From positions 1 through 64,000 of the forward strand of contig NZ_AUMQ01000022.1 in assembly GCF_000430765.1 (NCBI RefSeq): a stretch of DNA of 64,000 nt. Direction: 5' to 3'. Each line of letters opens with the position of its first letter. The stretch's first letter is position 1. Both the position numbers and the translations under genes were made by a program. This document shows positions 1 through 9,246 of this stretch, piece after piece. The stretch is from Peribacillus kribbensis DSM 17871 (lineage in GTDB: Bacteria; Bacillota; Bacilli; Bacillales; DSM-1321). A model generated the notes under the pieces. It saw only the letters and a list, made by a program, of their open reading frames with translations, searched no databases and had not been told where the DNA came from.

Positions 1-246
1 ATTCTCCTCCCGCAGCTGTTGAAGCTCCTTTTCATGTTGTTTCTTTAACTTTTCCAGCTCGCCGGGAGTCATATAGTTTTCTTTGTTGACCTGTCTATTT
101 GCTTTCTCTTTGTAGGCACTCGCCCACTTTCTAATGGTTGAGTAGGGGATCTCAAGCTCGAAAGCAAGCTCCTTGGCGACCCGCCCCTCTTCAACAATTA
201 GTTTCGCAACATACTCTTTATATTCATGATCAAAATGTTTCCCCAT
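1..246 (-). CDS. IS3-family transposase OrfA (N-terminal part, cut by window edge)
   Basis: The frame reads from an ATG at 246 to the window edge without a stop and gives 82 residues beginning MGKHFDHEYKEYVAKLIVEE. It has the small helix-turn-helix layout of IS3-family OrfA proteins: a segment with IPYSTIRKWASAYKE resembling the recognition helix, then a basic and acidic coiled stretch (LEKLKKQHEKELQQLREEN) typical of the leucine-zipper region before the frameshift into OrfB. OrfA binds the IS ends. The catalytic OrfB would lie beyond the window. An AAAGAGG-like ribosome site precedes the ATG. The family assignment rests on layout only; the exact IS name is unknown. Confidence 0.85.
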   Translation of the reverse strand, partial: MGKHFDHEYKEYVAKLIVEEGRVAKELAFELEIPYSTIRKWASAYKEKANRQVNKENYMTPGELEKLKKQHEKELQQLREEN

Positions 247-322
247 AAGAACACGTCCTCTTTAAAGTTAATTCAAGTATATGAATTACCGTTTTAACGT
301 GTCCACTTTTGAGACTAACTCA
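1..322 (-). mobile_element. IS3-family insertion sequence, one end
   Basis: The orfA start lies 53 bases inside a probable terminal repeat at 299-322, which reads TGAGTTAGTCTCAAAAGTGG on the minus strand and begins with TG as IS3-family ends do. The other end and the target duplication are outside the window. The element sits downstream of spoVM, next to a remnant of the dispersed hairpin element. The exact boundary at 322 is inferred from the terminal-repeat look and is not proven. Confidence 0.65.
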
Positions 323-354
323 ATGATATCCGGACTTTTTATTAATGGAAATTT

Positions 355-436
355 GTTGGAAGGCAGTGGCCCGACAAGGATAAGCCAGACATGCGGAGAA
401 GGGTATTCCAATACCAATCTTCGCATGCCCTAAAAG
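355..436. repeat. Diverged partial copy of the dispersed hairpin element
   Basis: The stretch GAAGGCAGTGGCCCGACAAG followed by GATAAGCC matches the GAAAGGCAGAGACCCGACAAG/CATAAGGCGG core of the 196-bp units at 44150-44541. It is followed by an imperfect palindrome from CATGCGGAGAAGG to CTTCGCATG (about 393-427), in the place of the central hairpin of those units. The outer arms are lost here. No gene is supported. Confidence 0.6.
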
Positions 437-440
437 TTTT

Positions 441-528
441 TGCGTCATTTCCCCAATGATTTGCGCCGTTTTTATAATTATTGCGTCTTTACTCATCATT
501 ATTGCGCCCATTTCTGATTAATTGCATA
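441..528. repeat. Short degenerate array with 20-21 bp period (GCG motif)
   Basis: The trinucleotide GCG preceded by TT recurs at 442, 463, 483 and 504, with a GCA at 524, so the spacing is 21, 20, 21 and 20. Each unit ends in an AT-rich stretch ending ATT or TTT. Only the TTGCG core is conserved. It lies between the hairpin-element remnant and the spoVM terminator. No coding function is supported. Confidence 0.55.
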
Positions 529-554
529 TTGATCAGCAGACGCTCACCGCCTCC

Positions 555-583
555 AAAAAAAAACACCCTGAAATAAGGGTGTC
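555..583 (-). terminator. Rho-independent terminator after spoVM
   Basis: On the minus strand the hairpin ACACCCTTATTTCAGGGTGT (563-582) is followed directly by a run of about nine T (555-563). It lies about 20 bases past the spoVM stop and should end the thiN-spoVM side of the transcript. Confidence 0.9.
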
Positions 584-602
584 ACGCCTGGATCTATAAA
601 TC

Positions 603-683
603 TTAATCCTTCTTTAAGACTCCTAAACAAGCTCTTACCAAACCGCCTAGAAAACGTGGTAGTTTAATGGTATAAAATTTCAT
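603..683 (-). CDS. spoVM: Stage V sporulation protein SpoVM (26 aa)
   Basis: This tiny gene encodes MKFYTIKLPRFLGGLVRACL followed by GVLKKD, 26 residues, the same length as B. subtilis SpoVM and nearly identical in its first 18 positions. The family forms an amphipathic helix that senses the convex forespore membrane, anchors the SpoIVA coat basement layer and is an FtsH substrate. Proline 9, a residue known to matter for localisation, is present. A strong ribosome site (GAGGAGGGG) sits about five bases before the ATG. It follows thiN, as in B. subtilis, and a terminator follows it. The expected regulator is sigma-E; I saw no clear sigma-E promoter. Confidence 0.96.
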   Translation of the reverse strand: MKFYTIKLPRFLGGLVRACLGVLKKD

Positions 684-759
684 ACAGCCCCTCCTCAGTG
701 AATCTGATACAGTATTCAACTTATCAGCGGATCTGGAGCAATCCTCCTATAAGAGAGTT

Positions 760-1413
760 TTAATCATTGCTTCTTACCACCAATATTATGCCTTCGATGA
801 ATGAAAAAGTACCAATATTAGAAAGAAGTTCATTACTAATACATAGTGTTGAGCCCATGGTAATATTCCTGTTATCCAGGGGATATTTAAAGCCTTTAAG
901 TGTGATTCCTTTTACTTCAAGGGTGAGAGGGATGAATGAAATATATTTTTTTTCGGGTATGCTTTCGATATTCCAGGATCCGGGCGTTTTCACATATATG
1001 ATATTGGTTTTGTCTTCTATGTATATAGGTATGTCGGTTTTTCTCTGCAGGTGACTTTTGGTGAGGAGCTGGATGTTGGCCAGGAAATGGTCAGCACGAC
1101 CGCCGGTAGCTCCGAATATCCTGATGCCATCCGGATTCTGGGCCCTTGCCCATTCCAAGGCGATCTCCAGGTCGGTGAGGTCCTTTTCCGCAGGATAGAT
1201 GTCCATGCTGAAAAGGGTGGTCTGCAGGAGCTCAAGTTCACTACCTGTGACAGAATCAAAGTCCCCGAATGCCTTGTCTGGGGTTATGCCAAGCTGCAGA
1301 AGAGAATAGACCCCGCGGTCCACTCCTGCCCATATAATTTCTTTATTGTTTTTGTAGTTCAAAAGATCCGGCACAAGCTCCAGAGGGCCTCCTGCGAGAA
1401 TGTAAATCATCAT
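760..1413 (-). CDS. thiN: Thiamine pyrophosphokinase
   Basis: ThiN transfers pyrophosphate from ATP to thiamine, giving thiamine pyrophosphate in the cytoplasm. At 217 residues it has the usual length. The GDFDS motif (residues 50-54) and the KDLTDLEIAL stretch (about 78-87) are the ATP- and metal-binding acidic motifs of the family, and GATGGRADH (101-109) is the conserved loop at the active site. The C-terminal beta-sandwich region binds thiamine in known structures. It lies between rpe and spoVM, as in B. subtilis (there yloS). A hairpin at 1472-1522 separates it from rpe, so it may be partly uncoupled from the upstream operon. Confidence 0.95.
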   Translation of the reverse strand: MMIYILAGGPLELVPDLLNYKNNKEIIWAGVDRGVYSLLQLGITPDKAFGDFDSVTGSELELLQTTLFSMDIYPAEKDLTDLEIALEWARAQNPDGIRIFGATGGRADHFLANIQLLTKSHLQRKTDIPIYIEDKTNIIYVKTPGSWNIESIPEKKYISFIPLTLEVKGITLKGFKYPLDNRNITMGSTLCISNELLSNIGTFSFIEGIILVVRSND

Positions 1414-1459
1414 AATATGTTCATTCCCATCTTCTGTATTGTATAAAATTTTTCTTTTT

Positions 1460-1522
1460 TATAAGAAAAGAAGCTGTCCCGAAAGGAAGCACTCTATCCG
1501 AATGCAGCCTTGCAGGACAGCT
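1460..1522 (-). terminator. Hairpin with T-rich tail between rpe and thiN
   Basis: On the minus strand AGCTGTCC (1515-1522) pairs with GGACAGCT (1472-1479), extended by CCTT/AAGG pairing, and is followed by TTCTTTTCTTAT. It lies just after the rpe stop at 1530. The loop is long and the T tract is interrupted, so termination is probably partial, consistent with thiN following. Confidence 0.6.
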
Positions 1523-1529
1523 CTTCAAA

Positions 1530-2180
1530 TCACTCTGGTCTTAAAGCCTTGATGGCTTTTGCACGATCCGGGTTATTATAAACGGCAGAACCAGCAACAA
1601 GCACATTTGCGCCAGCCTCAATGCACAATTTAGCGGTCTGCTCATTCACTCCTCCGTCTACCTCGATTTCAAGTGAGGTATGTCCGATTGAATCGCCCAT
1701 CTCTTTTACCTGGCGGATTTTTTTCAGAGAATTGTCAATGAACTTTTGTCCGCCGAAGCCCGGATTAACGGACATAATCAAGACAAGATCCACATCCTGA
1801 ATGACGTGCTGGATGCTCTCTACAGGTGTTGCCGGATTCAATACGACGCCAGCCTTCACCCCGTAAGATTTGATAAGCTGGATGGTCCTGTGAAGATGGC
1901 GGCAGCCCTCAACATGTACGGAAATATAATCGGCTCCCGCCTTAGCAAAAGCTTCTATATAGTTATCAGGATCTTCAATCATCAAATGAACATCAAGCGG
2001 CAGTTTGGTGATCGGACGTATGGCGTCAACGATCAGCGGCCCGATTGTAATATTGGGGACAAAACGGCCGTCCATGACATCTACATGGATGATATCCGCC
2101 CCGCCTTTTTCTACGTCTTTAATTTCTTCTCCCAGCTTTGAAAAATCAGCTGATAAGATGGATGGTGCTATTTTTACCAT
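1530..2180 (-). CDS. rpe: Ribulose-phosphate 3-epimerase
   Basis: Rpe interconverts ribulose 5-phosphate and xylulose 5-phosphate in the pentose phosphate pathway. The 216-residue protein is a full TIM barrel. The metal ligands and catalytic acids of the family are visible: His32 and Asp34 in HVDVMDG, His65 in DVHLM, and Asp175 in EVDGGV. The phosphate-binding loop [11 protein letters not shown] is at 137-147. It begins two bases after the rsgA stop, so the two are co-transcribed at the end of the prpC-prkC-rsgA-rpe run. Confidence 0.97.
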   Translation of the reverse strand: MVKIAPSILSADFSKLGEEIKDVEKGGADIIHVDVMDGRFVPNITIGPLIVDAIRPITKLPLDVHLMIEDPDNYIEAFAKAGADYISVHVEGCRHLHRTIQLIKSYGVKAGVVLNPATPVESIQHVIQDVDLVLIMSVNPGFGGQKFIDNSLKKIRQVKEMGDSIGHTSLEIEVDGGVNEQTAKLCIEAGANVLVAGSAVYNNPDRAKAIKALRPE

Positions 2181-2182
2181 AA

Positions 2183-3064
2183 TTAATACCTCGGCTTTCG
2201 ATCTCTTATTTCTTGCAGGAATTCATGATAATGTTCATACCTGTATGCTGGAAGAGTGCCCTCTGCATAAGCTGCCTTTACTGCACATTTGGGTTCTTTA
2301 TCATGCAGGCAGCCGCGGAACTTGCATCCTTCGCTTATTTCCTGAATTTCCGGGAAACAAAAGGTCAGTTCTTCTGTTTCAATCTCGGTGAATTCAAGGG
2401 AACTGAATCCAGGGGTATCGGCCACAAGGCCATCACCTATATGAATCAGCTCCACATGCCTTGTCGTGTGCTTTCCCCGGCCAAGATGCTGTGAAATACC
2501 ACTGGTCTTTAATTCAAGCTCAGGGCGCAGCGCATTCAGCAATGTAGACTTGCCTACACCAGACTGGCCGGCAAACACGCTGGTTTTGTTCTTAAAGTAC
2601 GGAAGGAGCATATCAATTCCTTCCTGAGTCACGGAGGAAGTAGCGAGGACGCTGTATCCGATATTTTCATAATCCCCGATGAAGGTATGAATCTCTTTCT
2701 TTGCCTCTTCCTCCAACAGATCCATTTTTGTAATACAAATGATCGGCTGTATATCCTTCGACTCAATCAGCACTAGAAACCGGTCAAGCAGAACCGTGCT
2801 GAAGTTTGGCTCCAATGCTGAAAAAACAAGGATAGCCTGGTCAATATTCGAAATGGGCGGACGCACCAGCTCATTATGCCTCTCCTTAATTTCCAATACA
2901 TAGCCGTCGGTCGGATTCTCAGCCTGATAGACCACTTCATCCCCTACCAAAGGGGTAATTTTATCTTTTCTAAAAATCCCTCTGCCTCGGCATTGTATGA
3001 GTTGCTCTCCATCAAGCACATAATAAAATCCGCTCAGAGCCTTGACTATTCTGCCTTCTGGCAT
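2183..3064 (-). CDS. rsgA: Ribosome small subunit-dependent GTPase RsgA (CpgA)
   Basis: RsgA is a circularly permuted GTPase that acts late in 30S ribosome assembly. In B. subtilis the homologue CpgA is also linked to the cell envelope and is a PrkC substrate. The 293 residues show an N-terminal OB fold (about 1-65), then the permuted G motifs in the order G4 TKMD (112-115), G1 GQSGVGKS (166-173) and G3 DTPG (216-219). A C-terminal cysteine and histidine zinc knuckle lies in the [14 protein letters not shown] region. The position directly after prkC matches Bacillus and supports a functional link to that kinase. Confidence 0.96.
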   Translation of the reverse strand: MPEGRIVKALSGFYYVLDGEQLIQCRGRGIFRKDKITPLVGDEVVYQAENPTDGYVLEIKERHNELVRPPISNIDQAILVFSALEPNFSTVLLDRFLVLIESKDIQPIICITKMDLLEEEAKKEIHTFIGDYENIGYSVLATSSVTQEGIDMLLPYFKNKTSVFAGQSGVGKSTLLNALRPELELKTSGISQHLGRGKHTTRHVELIHIGDGLVADTPGFSSLEFTEIETEELTFCFPEIQEISEGCKFRGCLHDKEPKCAVKAAYAEGTLPAYRYEHYHEFLQEIRDRKPRY

Positions 3065-3128
3065 AGTTTCCCTCCTTCATTCCCCTTTAAACCGCATTTC
3101 AAGGGCTGCATATGTCTTCTGTTCTTAG

Positions 3129-5105
3129 CTATTCTGGATAGGATACAGTTTCATCCTGAATGACTTCATTATCTCGTTCTACTTTGTATTCAGCTTTTTT
3201 ACCGGGTGCAATTATAAGGTTTATCGTCCTTTTTTCTGCCGCCGTTATTCTAAATTGTGAAAATGGTTCAGATAGGCTATTTTCCATATCCTCTACATAA
3301 ATCCTGATCATTTGCTCCTTGCCTCCCGCACTCTGATCATATGGGATGTTTACATCAACTGGTACGGTTTTTGGCGGCAGTTCCTTTTTGCCTTTAGAAA
3401 TGACGACATTGACTGTACTTCCCTTCTCCAGCTGTGTGGAAGGCGCCGGATCCTGAGAAATGACAAAGCCTTTTGGAACCGTGTCACTGTATTCCTCTGA
3501 CTTTGTATTAATCACCAGTCCGTTATTACTGCTATATTCATCCAAGTTCTGCTGATTAAATTCTTTTAAATCTTTAAGGGTGATTTTTTCAGGGCCCAAG
3601 CTGACCGTGAACTTCAATTGCGTGTCCGACGGGACCACTTCCGCATTCGGTGCAGGGTCCTGCTGCAATATGGTCCCAGCCACACTATCATCATTCTCTT
3701 TCGTTATCTCCGGTTCATTAAATCCCTGACTTTTAACGATGGTTTGGATGTCATCGATATTTGCGCCCATGAAATCGGAAAGAGTGATCTTTTTCTTTCC
3801 GCTGCTGATATAAATATCAACCGTCGTGCCTTCTTTCACAACGCTTCCGATTTCCGGGTCTGTTTTAATGACGGAATTCATTTGGACTTCATCATCTTCC
3901 AGCTCCATGGTTTTCCCAATTTTGAAGCCGTGGTCAAGCATGCTTGTCATGGCATTATCCAGCTTTTTGTTTTTAATATCCGGAATTTTGACTTCCTTTG
4001 GTGCCGTCATATCAGGCAGGACTGTAAAGGATAAGGCACTCAGCAGGAGCAAAAATAAAAAGGTAGATACCAAGATCATCGGCCATCTTTTTCTTTTCTT
4101 GGCCTTCACCGGTTTTTTCTTCTTTTTGTCTTTAGCAGGTTTGCCTTTCTGTACAACAGCAGGCTCGGCCCCTCTAATCAGAGTTTCATCGAATTCCGCA
4201 GCCTTGATATCCTTAGGAATGATTGGAATGGCCTTGGTGGCATCCTTATCCTCCGGAAGGACAAAGGGAGCTTCATTCCTCCGGCCGGGGTCCAGGCCGG
4301 TTTTTAGATCTTCAGCCATTTCCTCGCTGCTCGCATATCTGTAAAAAGGATCTTTGCTCGTAGCTTTGAGGACACAGTTGGCCACACTCTGCGGGATATC
4401 CGGATTCCATCTTTTCGGGGACGGCATTTCGGATTGCAGATGCTTTAAGGCAATTGATATGGCAGATTCTCCGGAAAAAGGAAGCCTGCCCGTCAGAAGC
4501 TCAAACATGACGATGCCCATGGAATAGATATCAGAAGTTTTATTGGCCATCCCGCCCCTTGCCTGTTCAGGAGATAAATAATGCACGGAGCCAAGCACGG
4601 CATTCGTCTGGGTAATATTCGTAGCACTGAGTGCCATGGCGATACCAAAGTCTGTGATTTTCACCTGGCCCTGTCCGTCTATTAATATATTCTGGGGCTT
4701 AATGTCCCTATGAATAATTCCATATTGATGAGCGTGAGAAATAGCTGAAGCAATCTGTTCCATAATATCCAAGGCCTTATCAACAGGGATTGGAAAGTTT
4801 CTCTGTATGTATTGTTTCAGTGTCAGCCCATCTACATATTCCATGACAATATAATAAATATCATCCTCTATACCTACATCATAAATGCTGACAATATTTT
4901 GATGCGCAAGGCTTGTCGCTGCCTGGGCTTCTCTGTTAAATCTCTTTATGAATTCATCATCATTGGAAAAATCCATTCTCAGAATTTTCAACGCTACCTC
5001 GCGTTCCAGGATCATGTCCCGTGCAAGATAGACATTCGCCATTCCTCCGCCGCCTATCATCTCTAAAACTTTATAACGGCCGCTGATTCTTTTTCCAATC
5101 AGCAT
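3129..5105 (-). CDS. prkC: PASTA-domain serine/threonine kinase PrkC
   Basis: PrkC is a membrane kinase that senses muropeptides or lipid II and controls germination, wall metabolism and translation factors. The 658 residues contain an N-terminal Hanks kinase (about 11-270) with glycine loop IGGGGMANV (17-25), Lys40, catalytic HRDIKPQN (Asp134) and DFG (152-154). A lysine-rich juxtamembrane stretch and one membrane helix near 340-362 follow, then three PASTA repeats and a C-terminal Ig-like region ending about 15 residues past KAEYKVERD. The phosphatase gene prpC lies five bases upstream, the usual kinase-phosphatase pair. All key catalytic residues are present. Confidence 0.97.
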   Translation of the reverse strand: MLIGKRISGRYKVLEMIGGGGMANVYLARDMILEREVALKILRMDFSNDDEFIKRFNREAQAATSLAHQNIVSIYDVGIEDDIYYIVMEYVDGLTLKQYIQRNFPIPVDKALDIMEQIASAISHAHQYGIIHRDIKPQNILIDGQGQVKITDFGIAMALSATNITQTNAVLGSVHYLSPEQARGGMANKTSDIYSMGIVMFELLTGRLPFSGESAISIALKHLQSEMPSPKRWNPDIPQSVANCVLKATSKDPFYRYASSEEMAEDLKTGLDPGRRNEAPFVLPEDKDATKAIPIIPKDIKAAEFDETLIRGAEPAVVQKGKPAKDKKKKKPVKAKKRKRWPMILVSTFLFLLLLSALSFTVLPDMTAPKEVKIPDIKNKKLDNAMTSMLDHGFKIGKTMELEDDEVQMNSVIKTDPEIGSVVKEGTTVDIYISSGKKKITLSDFMGANIDDIQTIVKSQGFNEPEITKENDDSVAGTILQQDPAPNAEVVPSDTQLKFTVSLGPEKITLKDLKEFNQQNLDEYSSNNGLVINTKSEEYSDTVPKGFVISQDPAPSTQLEKGSTVNVVISKGKKELPPKTVPVDVNIPYDQSAGGKEQMIRIYVEDMENSLSEPFSQFRITAAEKRTINLIIAPGKKAEYKVERDNEVIQDETVSYPE

Positions 5106-5110
5106 TTAAA

Positions 5111-5860
5111 TCACCCGCTTTCACTTTCATCTGTAAAATGCACAAGTACAAGGGTGATATTGTCTTCGCCGCCGTTTTCATTGGCAAGTCTTATGAGTTC
5201 TTCTGATTTTAATTCCATTACAGTTTCTGATTCTATTATTTCCTGAAGGGCGGAATCATTTACTTTATTGGTTAATCCATCAGAGCAAAGAATCAGCACA
5301 TCTCCCTGGCTGATTTTATGCTCTGACACATCAATTTCCACATTTTTTTCTGTTCCTAACGCCCGGAGAAGGACATTTTTTCTAGGATGGTGCTCAGCGT
5401 CTTCCTTGCTGATTTGTCCGCATCTTACAAGCTCATTGACTAAGGAATGGTCCTCTGTCAATTGACGGAGGCTGTTTTGGGACAATAAATAGCACCGGCT
5501 GTCCCCAACATGTGCAATCATTACATAAGCTTTGGTGCAGACTGCCGCTACCAGCGTCGTCCCCATCCCCTCACATTCTGGATTGGCCAGGGAATGCTGA
5601 TAAATCCGGTCATTGACCTTTACGATATGAATTCTGAGCCAGTCTTCTGCTTCTTCCGGATCAGTCATGCTTCCGGTTTCCTTCCAAAGCTCACTGAGCT
5701 GGGAAATAGCCATTTCACTAGCCACATCCCCAGCCCGGTGTCCTCCCATTCCATCTGCTACTACTGCAAGTATGCTGCCGTCCTTGTTTGTGAAAACTCC
5801 GCCATTGTCTTCATTGTGCAGGCGGATTTTTCCACGGTCTGTTTTAAAAACCGCTTCCAT
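5111..5860 (-). CDS. prpC: PP2C-type serine/threonine phosphatase PrpC
   Basis: PrpC dephosphorylates PrkC and its targets. The 249-residue protein is a single bacterial PP2C domain. Metal-binding motifs are visible: the N-terminal RLHNED, VADGMGGH (34-41, Asp36), HVGDSRCYL, CSDGLTNKV and the C-terminal NGGEDNITLVLV, supplying the acidic residues that hold manganese or magnesium. It starts four bases after the rlmN stop with ribosome site GAGGTG, and prkC follows five bases after its stop, so the three are co-transcribed. Confidence 0.96.
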   Translation of the reverse strand: MEAVFKTDRGKIRLHNEDNGGVFTNKDGSILAVVADGMGGHRAGDVASEMAISQLSELWKETGSMTDPEEAEDWLRIHIVKVNDRIYQHSLANPECEGMGTTLVAAVCTKAYVMIAHVGDSRCYLLSQNSLRQLTEDHSLVNELVRCGQISKEDAEHHPRKNVLLRALGTEKNVEIDVSEHKISQGDVLILCSDGLTNKVNDSALQEIIESETVMELKSEELIRLANENGGEDNITLVLVHFTDESESG

Positions 5861-5864
5861 CCTT

Positions 5865-6950
5865 TCACCTCGTCTCTTCTTTTCTCTCCTTCGCTCTCAG
5901 CTGGCCGCAGGCAGCATCGATATCATGGCCCTGTTCTCTTCGAATTGTCACATTAACGCCGGCGTCCTTTAACGTTTTTTCAAATTCAAAGATTTTTTCT
6001 CGAGGTGTCCGCACATAGTCGCGTTCAGGTACATAATTAACAGGAATTAAGTTCACATGGCACTTCAGCCCTTTAATGAGCTGAGCCAATTCTCTGGCAT
6101 GCTCCACTCCATCATTTACGCCGCCAAATAAACCATACTCAAAGCTGATCCTCCTGCCTGTCTTCTCGACGTAGTATTTAACAGCTTCCATAAGATCCGG
6201 CAGGTTGTAGGCGCGGTTGATCGGCATAAGCCTGCTTCTGATTTCATTATTAGGCGCATGCAGGGATATCGCAAAGTTGATCTGCATCTGTTCGTCTGCG
6301 AATTTGTAGATTTTCGGGATGATCCCGCTGGTGGATACTGTAATATGGCGCGCGCCAATATTCAGGGCTTTTTCATGATTGATGATTTTCAAGAAAGAAA
6401 GCATTTCGTCATAATTATCAAACGGTTCGCCGATTCCCATAATGACGACAGAGCTGACTCTCTCATCAGTTTCATCCAGTGCCTTCTGTACTTTTACGAC
6501 CTGGGCAACGATTTCTCCTGCTAGCAGATTACGTTTCAGCCCGCCAAGTGTAGATGCACAGAACGTACAGCCGATCCGGCAGCCTACCTGGGTGGTAACG
6601 CAGATCGAATTTCCATATTCATGCCTCATAAGGACCGTTTCAATGGAATATCCGTCATGAAGCTCGAACAGGAACTTGATCGTTCCATCGCTTGAGGTCT
6701 GCTGGATCAAGGTATTTAAGGTAGTTATGGAAAAACTCTCTTCCAGCTTGCTCCTCAGATCTTTTGAGAGGTTTGACATATCCTCGAATGTAACGGCCCT
6801 TTTTTTATAAAGCCAGTCATAAATCTGCTCTGCCCTGAATGGCTTTTCTCCATTGTTTTCCAGCCATTCTTTTATTTCATGAAGCTCTAGTGAATAGATG
6901 GAGGGCTTTTGGTTTTCCTGCTGTGTGTTTTTTCTCATTGAAGTTTCCAA
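5865..6950 (-). CDS. rlmN: 23S rRNA (A2503-C2)/tRNA (A37-C2) methyltransferase RlmN
   Basis: RlmN is a radical-SAM enzyme that methylates C2 of A2503 in 23S rRNA and of A37 in some tRNAs. In 361 residues the CxxxCxxC cluster site is CRIGCTFC (Cys124, Cys128, Cys131), and the C-terminal mechanistic cysteine lies in ACGQLRAK. The frame opens with TTG at 6950 directly after the rsmB stop, with AAGGTGA five bases before it. An ATG at 6938 (four codons in) is an alternative start. It is tightly packed between rsmB and prpC. Confidence 0.95.
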   Translation of the reverse strand: METSMRKNTQQENQKPSIYSLELHEIKEWLENNGEKPFRAEQIYDWLYKKRAVTFEDMSNLSKDLRSKLEESFSITTLNTLIQQTSSDGTIKFLFELHDGYSIETVLMRHEYGNSICVTTQVGCRIGCTFCASTLGGLKRNLLAGEIVAQVVKVQKALDETDERVSSVVIMGIGEPFDNYDEMLSFLKIINHEKALNIGARHITVSTSGIIPKIYKFADEQMQINFAISLHAPNNEIRSRLMPINRAYNLPDLMEAVKYYVEKTGRRISFEYGLFGGVNDGVEHARELAQLIKGLKCHVNLIPVNYVPERDYVRTPREKIFEFEKTLKDAGVNVTIRREQGHDIDAACGQLRAKERKEETR

Positions 6951-8300
6951 TTACTTCACCTTCCTTTTAAAGCATGCTATAAAGAAGCCATCACTGCCAA
7001 AATCCTGGGGAAATACCTGGATCATGAAGCGGTCTACCAATGCCCGAGCCGCTTCCGGCAGCCTGTCCTTAATGGTTTCATCACCCTCATATTCAGGATG
7101 ATTTTCCAAAAATTTGAGGGCCGTTCTTTCATTCTCTTCCTTGTCGACCGTACAGGTGCTGTATACAAGTACACCGCCTCTTTTCACAAGCGGGCTGCTT
7201 GCATCAAGCAGCTCCTGCTGGATTTCGGACAGAGAATGGATATCTTCTTCTTTTTTTGTATATTTTATATCCGGCTTCCTGCGCATGACCCCGAGTCCCG
7301 AGCATGGTGCATCGACCAGGATACGGTCAAACTGGCCCAGGCCGAAGATTTCCTGTACTTTTTTACTATTATAAGCCCTTGTCTTAATATTGTTTAATTC
7401 AAGACGTTCGGCCTGCTGGGTAATGAGGTTCACTTTGTGTTCGTGAAGATCGAGTGATACTACCCTTCCTCGATCTGACAGACGTTCAGCAATATGCGTC
7501 GATTTGCCTCCCGGTGCTGCACAGGTATCCAGGATCTGCTCCTCTCCCTCTGCACCGAGTGCGTATCCAACTAGCATAGAGCTTTCATCCTGGATGGTCA
7601 AGAACCCCATCTTATACGCTTCTGACCCTGCCAGGTTGCCTTTTAAACATTTGATGCCATCTGGTACGACCACGCTCGGTTCCACCATATATCCCTCTTG
7701 CTCCAGCAGGCTGATTACTTCATTCCGGCTGGTTTTCCTGATATTTACCCTGGCTGTCTGAACAGACGCAATCAGATTGGATCTGCACATTCCAAATGTT
7801 TTATCATACCCGAATTGTTCGATCCAGCGTTGAACGATCCACTTTGGATGGCTCGTCTCAACCGAGATTCTCTCGATTGGGTCAGAAATATCTTCCAGAG
7901 AAGGCAGCCCTTTGCGCTGAATGTTGCGAAGAACTCCATTTACCATCGAAGTATGGCCTTTATGTCCGCGTTTTTTAGCAATCTCCACTGCTTCAAAAAG
8001 AACAGCATGATCCGGTATTTTATCTAAAAACTCGAGCTGGTAAAGGGACATCCTCAATAGATTGACCACCCACCCTTGAGTTTTTTTGAAATTGACAAAA
8101 GGTTCAAGATAATAGTCCAGTGTCATTTTGCGCTGTATGGTTCCATATGTCAGTTCAGTAAGAAGGCCAGCATCAGACCCTGTAAGCTTATGTTTGGTGA
8201 TCATCGTATTTAAAAGCAAATTGCTGTATGATTGATTTTTTTCTACAGATTCCAGGACATCAAGCGCTATTTCCCTGACCGTTTTCTGGTTATTTTTCAT
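6951..8300 (-). CDS. rsmB: 16S rRNA (C967-C5)-methyltransferase RsmB
   Basis: RsmB methylates C967 of 16S rRNA with SAM. The 449 residues comprise an N-terminal NusB-like RNA-binding domain (about 1-140) and a Rossmann methyltransferase domain. Motif I is [13 protein letters not shown]; motif IV is VDAPCSGLG with the cysteine that releases the product; motif VI is YSTCTV with the catalytic cysteine. Its start overlaps the end of fmt by 11 bases, which points to translational coupling in the priA-def-fmt-rsmB-rlmN run. Confidence 0.96.
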   Translation of the reverse strand: MKNNQKTVREIALDVLESVEKNQSYSNLLLNTMITKHKLTGSDAGLLTELTYGTIQRKMTLDYYLEPFVNFKKTQGWVVNLLRMSLYQLEFLDKIPDHAVLFEAVEIAKKRGHKGHTSMVNGVLRNIQRKGLPSLEDISDPIERISVETSHPKWIVQRWIEQFGYDKTFGMCRSNLIASVQTARVNIRKTSRNEVISLLEQEGYMVEPSVVVPDGIKCLKGNLAGSEAYKMGFLTIQDESSMLVGYALGAEGEEQILDTCAAPGGKSTHIAERLSDRGRVVSLDLHEHKVNLITQQAERLELNNIKTRAYNSKKVQEIFGLGQFDRILVDAPCSGLGVMRRKPDIKYTKKEEDIHSLSEIQQELLDASSPLVKRGGVLVYSTCTVDKEENERTALKFLENHPEYEGDETIKDRLPEAARALVDRFMIQVFPQDFGSDGFFIACFKRKVK

Positions 8301-9246
8301 CGCTGTCTCCTAACTTTATTCCCGGCTGGAGCGAGGAACCGGAGCCGCGCAGATAATCGCGTGCGCTCATTTTCTTTTTGCCGGCAGGCTGGAGCTCGGT
8401 AATTTTAATAAAACAGTCATTTCCGGTTCCAACGATCAGGCCATCCTCTGCAAGATCGGCAATTTCACCTGGGGCTGCAGCCTTTTTGCTGTTTATCTTT
8501 TGGGAATTCCAGACTTTCCATACCTCGCCCTTAAAAGTCGTGTAAGCAGCGGGCCAAGGATTCAAACCGCGGATATGGTTATAGATTTCTTCCCCAGTCC
8601 TATTCCAATCCAGCTTTTCCTGCTCCCTTTTAATGTTTGGAGCGAAAGTGGCCTTCTCTTCGTCCTGCGGGATCGGTGCAAGCCCGCCTGCGAGGAGCTT
8701 AGGGAGGGTTTCTGAAAGCAGATCTGCTCCGGCAGCACTAAGCTTATCAAATAGAGTTCCCACATTATCCTCTTCTTCAATAGGAACCTCAACCTGGGTC
8801 AGGATATCCCCTGCATCCAGCTTCTCAGCCATATACATGATAGTTATTCCTGTTTTTTCTTTGCCCTGGAGGATCGCATAATGGATAGGGGCGCCTCCCC
8901 TCAGTTCAGGAAGAAGGGATGCATGGACATTAATGCAACCATGTTTCGGTGCATCAAGAAGTTTTTTGGGAAGAATCTGCCCAAATGCAGCCGTTACAAT
9001 TAAGTCTGGATTAAGCTCCAGGATTCTGTTAAGCTCCTCTTCCTCGCGCACCTTCTCAGGCTGCAGCACCAGAATCCCATGCTTTAACGCTTCCACCTTA
9101 ACCGGCGGCGGAGTCAATACCCTCTTTCTGCCAACGGGACGGTCAGGCTGGGTGACCGCCGCTATTACTTCATAGCCCTCATCTATGAGCCTTCTGAGTA
9201 CAGGCACTGAAAAGTCAGGGGTTCCCATAAATACGATCTTTGTCAT
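8290..9246 (-). CDS. fmt: Methionyl-tRNA formyltransferase
   Basis: Fmt formylates initiator Met-tRNA using 10-formyl-tetrahydrofolate. The 318 residues show the N-terminal formyltransferase domain with the conserved [16 protein letters not shown] stretch, holding the catalytic asparagine and histidine, and a C-terminal OB-like tRNA-binding domain (about 205-315). It overlaps def by four bases (ATGA). Def removes the formyl group that Fmt adds, and the coupled pair is the standard bacterial arrangement. Confidence 0.97.
   Translation of the reverse strand: MTKIVFMGTPDFSVPVLRRLIDEGYEVIAAVTQPDRPVGRKRVLTPPPVKVEALKHGILVLQPEKVREEEELNRILELNPDLIVTAAFGQILPKKLLDAPKHGCINVHASLLPELRGGAPIHYAILQGKEKTGITIMYMAEKLDAGDILTQVEVPIEEEDNVGTLFDKLSAAGADLLSETLPKLLAGGLAPIPQDEEKATFAPNIKREQEKLDWNRTGEEIYNHIRGLNPWPAAYTTFKGEVWKVWNSQKINSKKAAAPGEIADLAEDGLIVGTGNDCFIKITELQPAGKKKMSARDYLRGSGSSLQPGIKLGDSDEK

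Noticed and set aside
320-511. A 63-codon minus-strand open frame beside the IS end
   Set aside because: It runs through the degenerate hairpin-element copy and the 20-21 bp array, has no convincing ribosome site and shows no recognisable domain.
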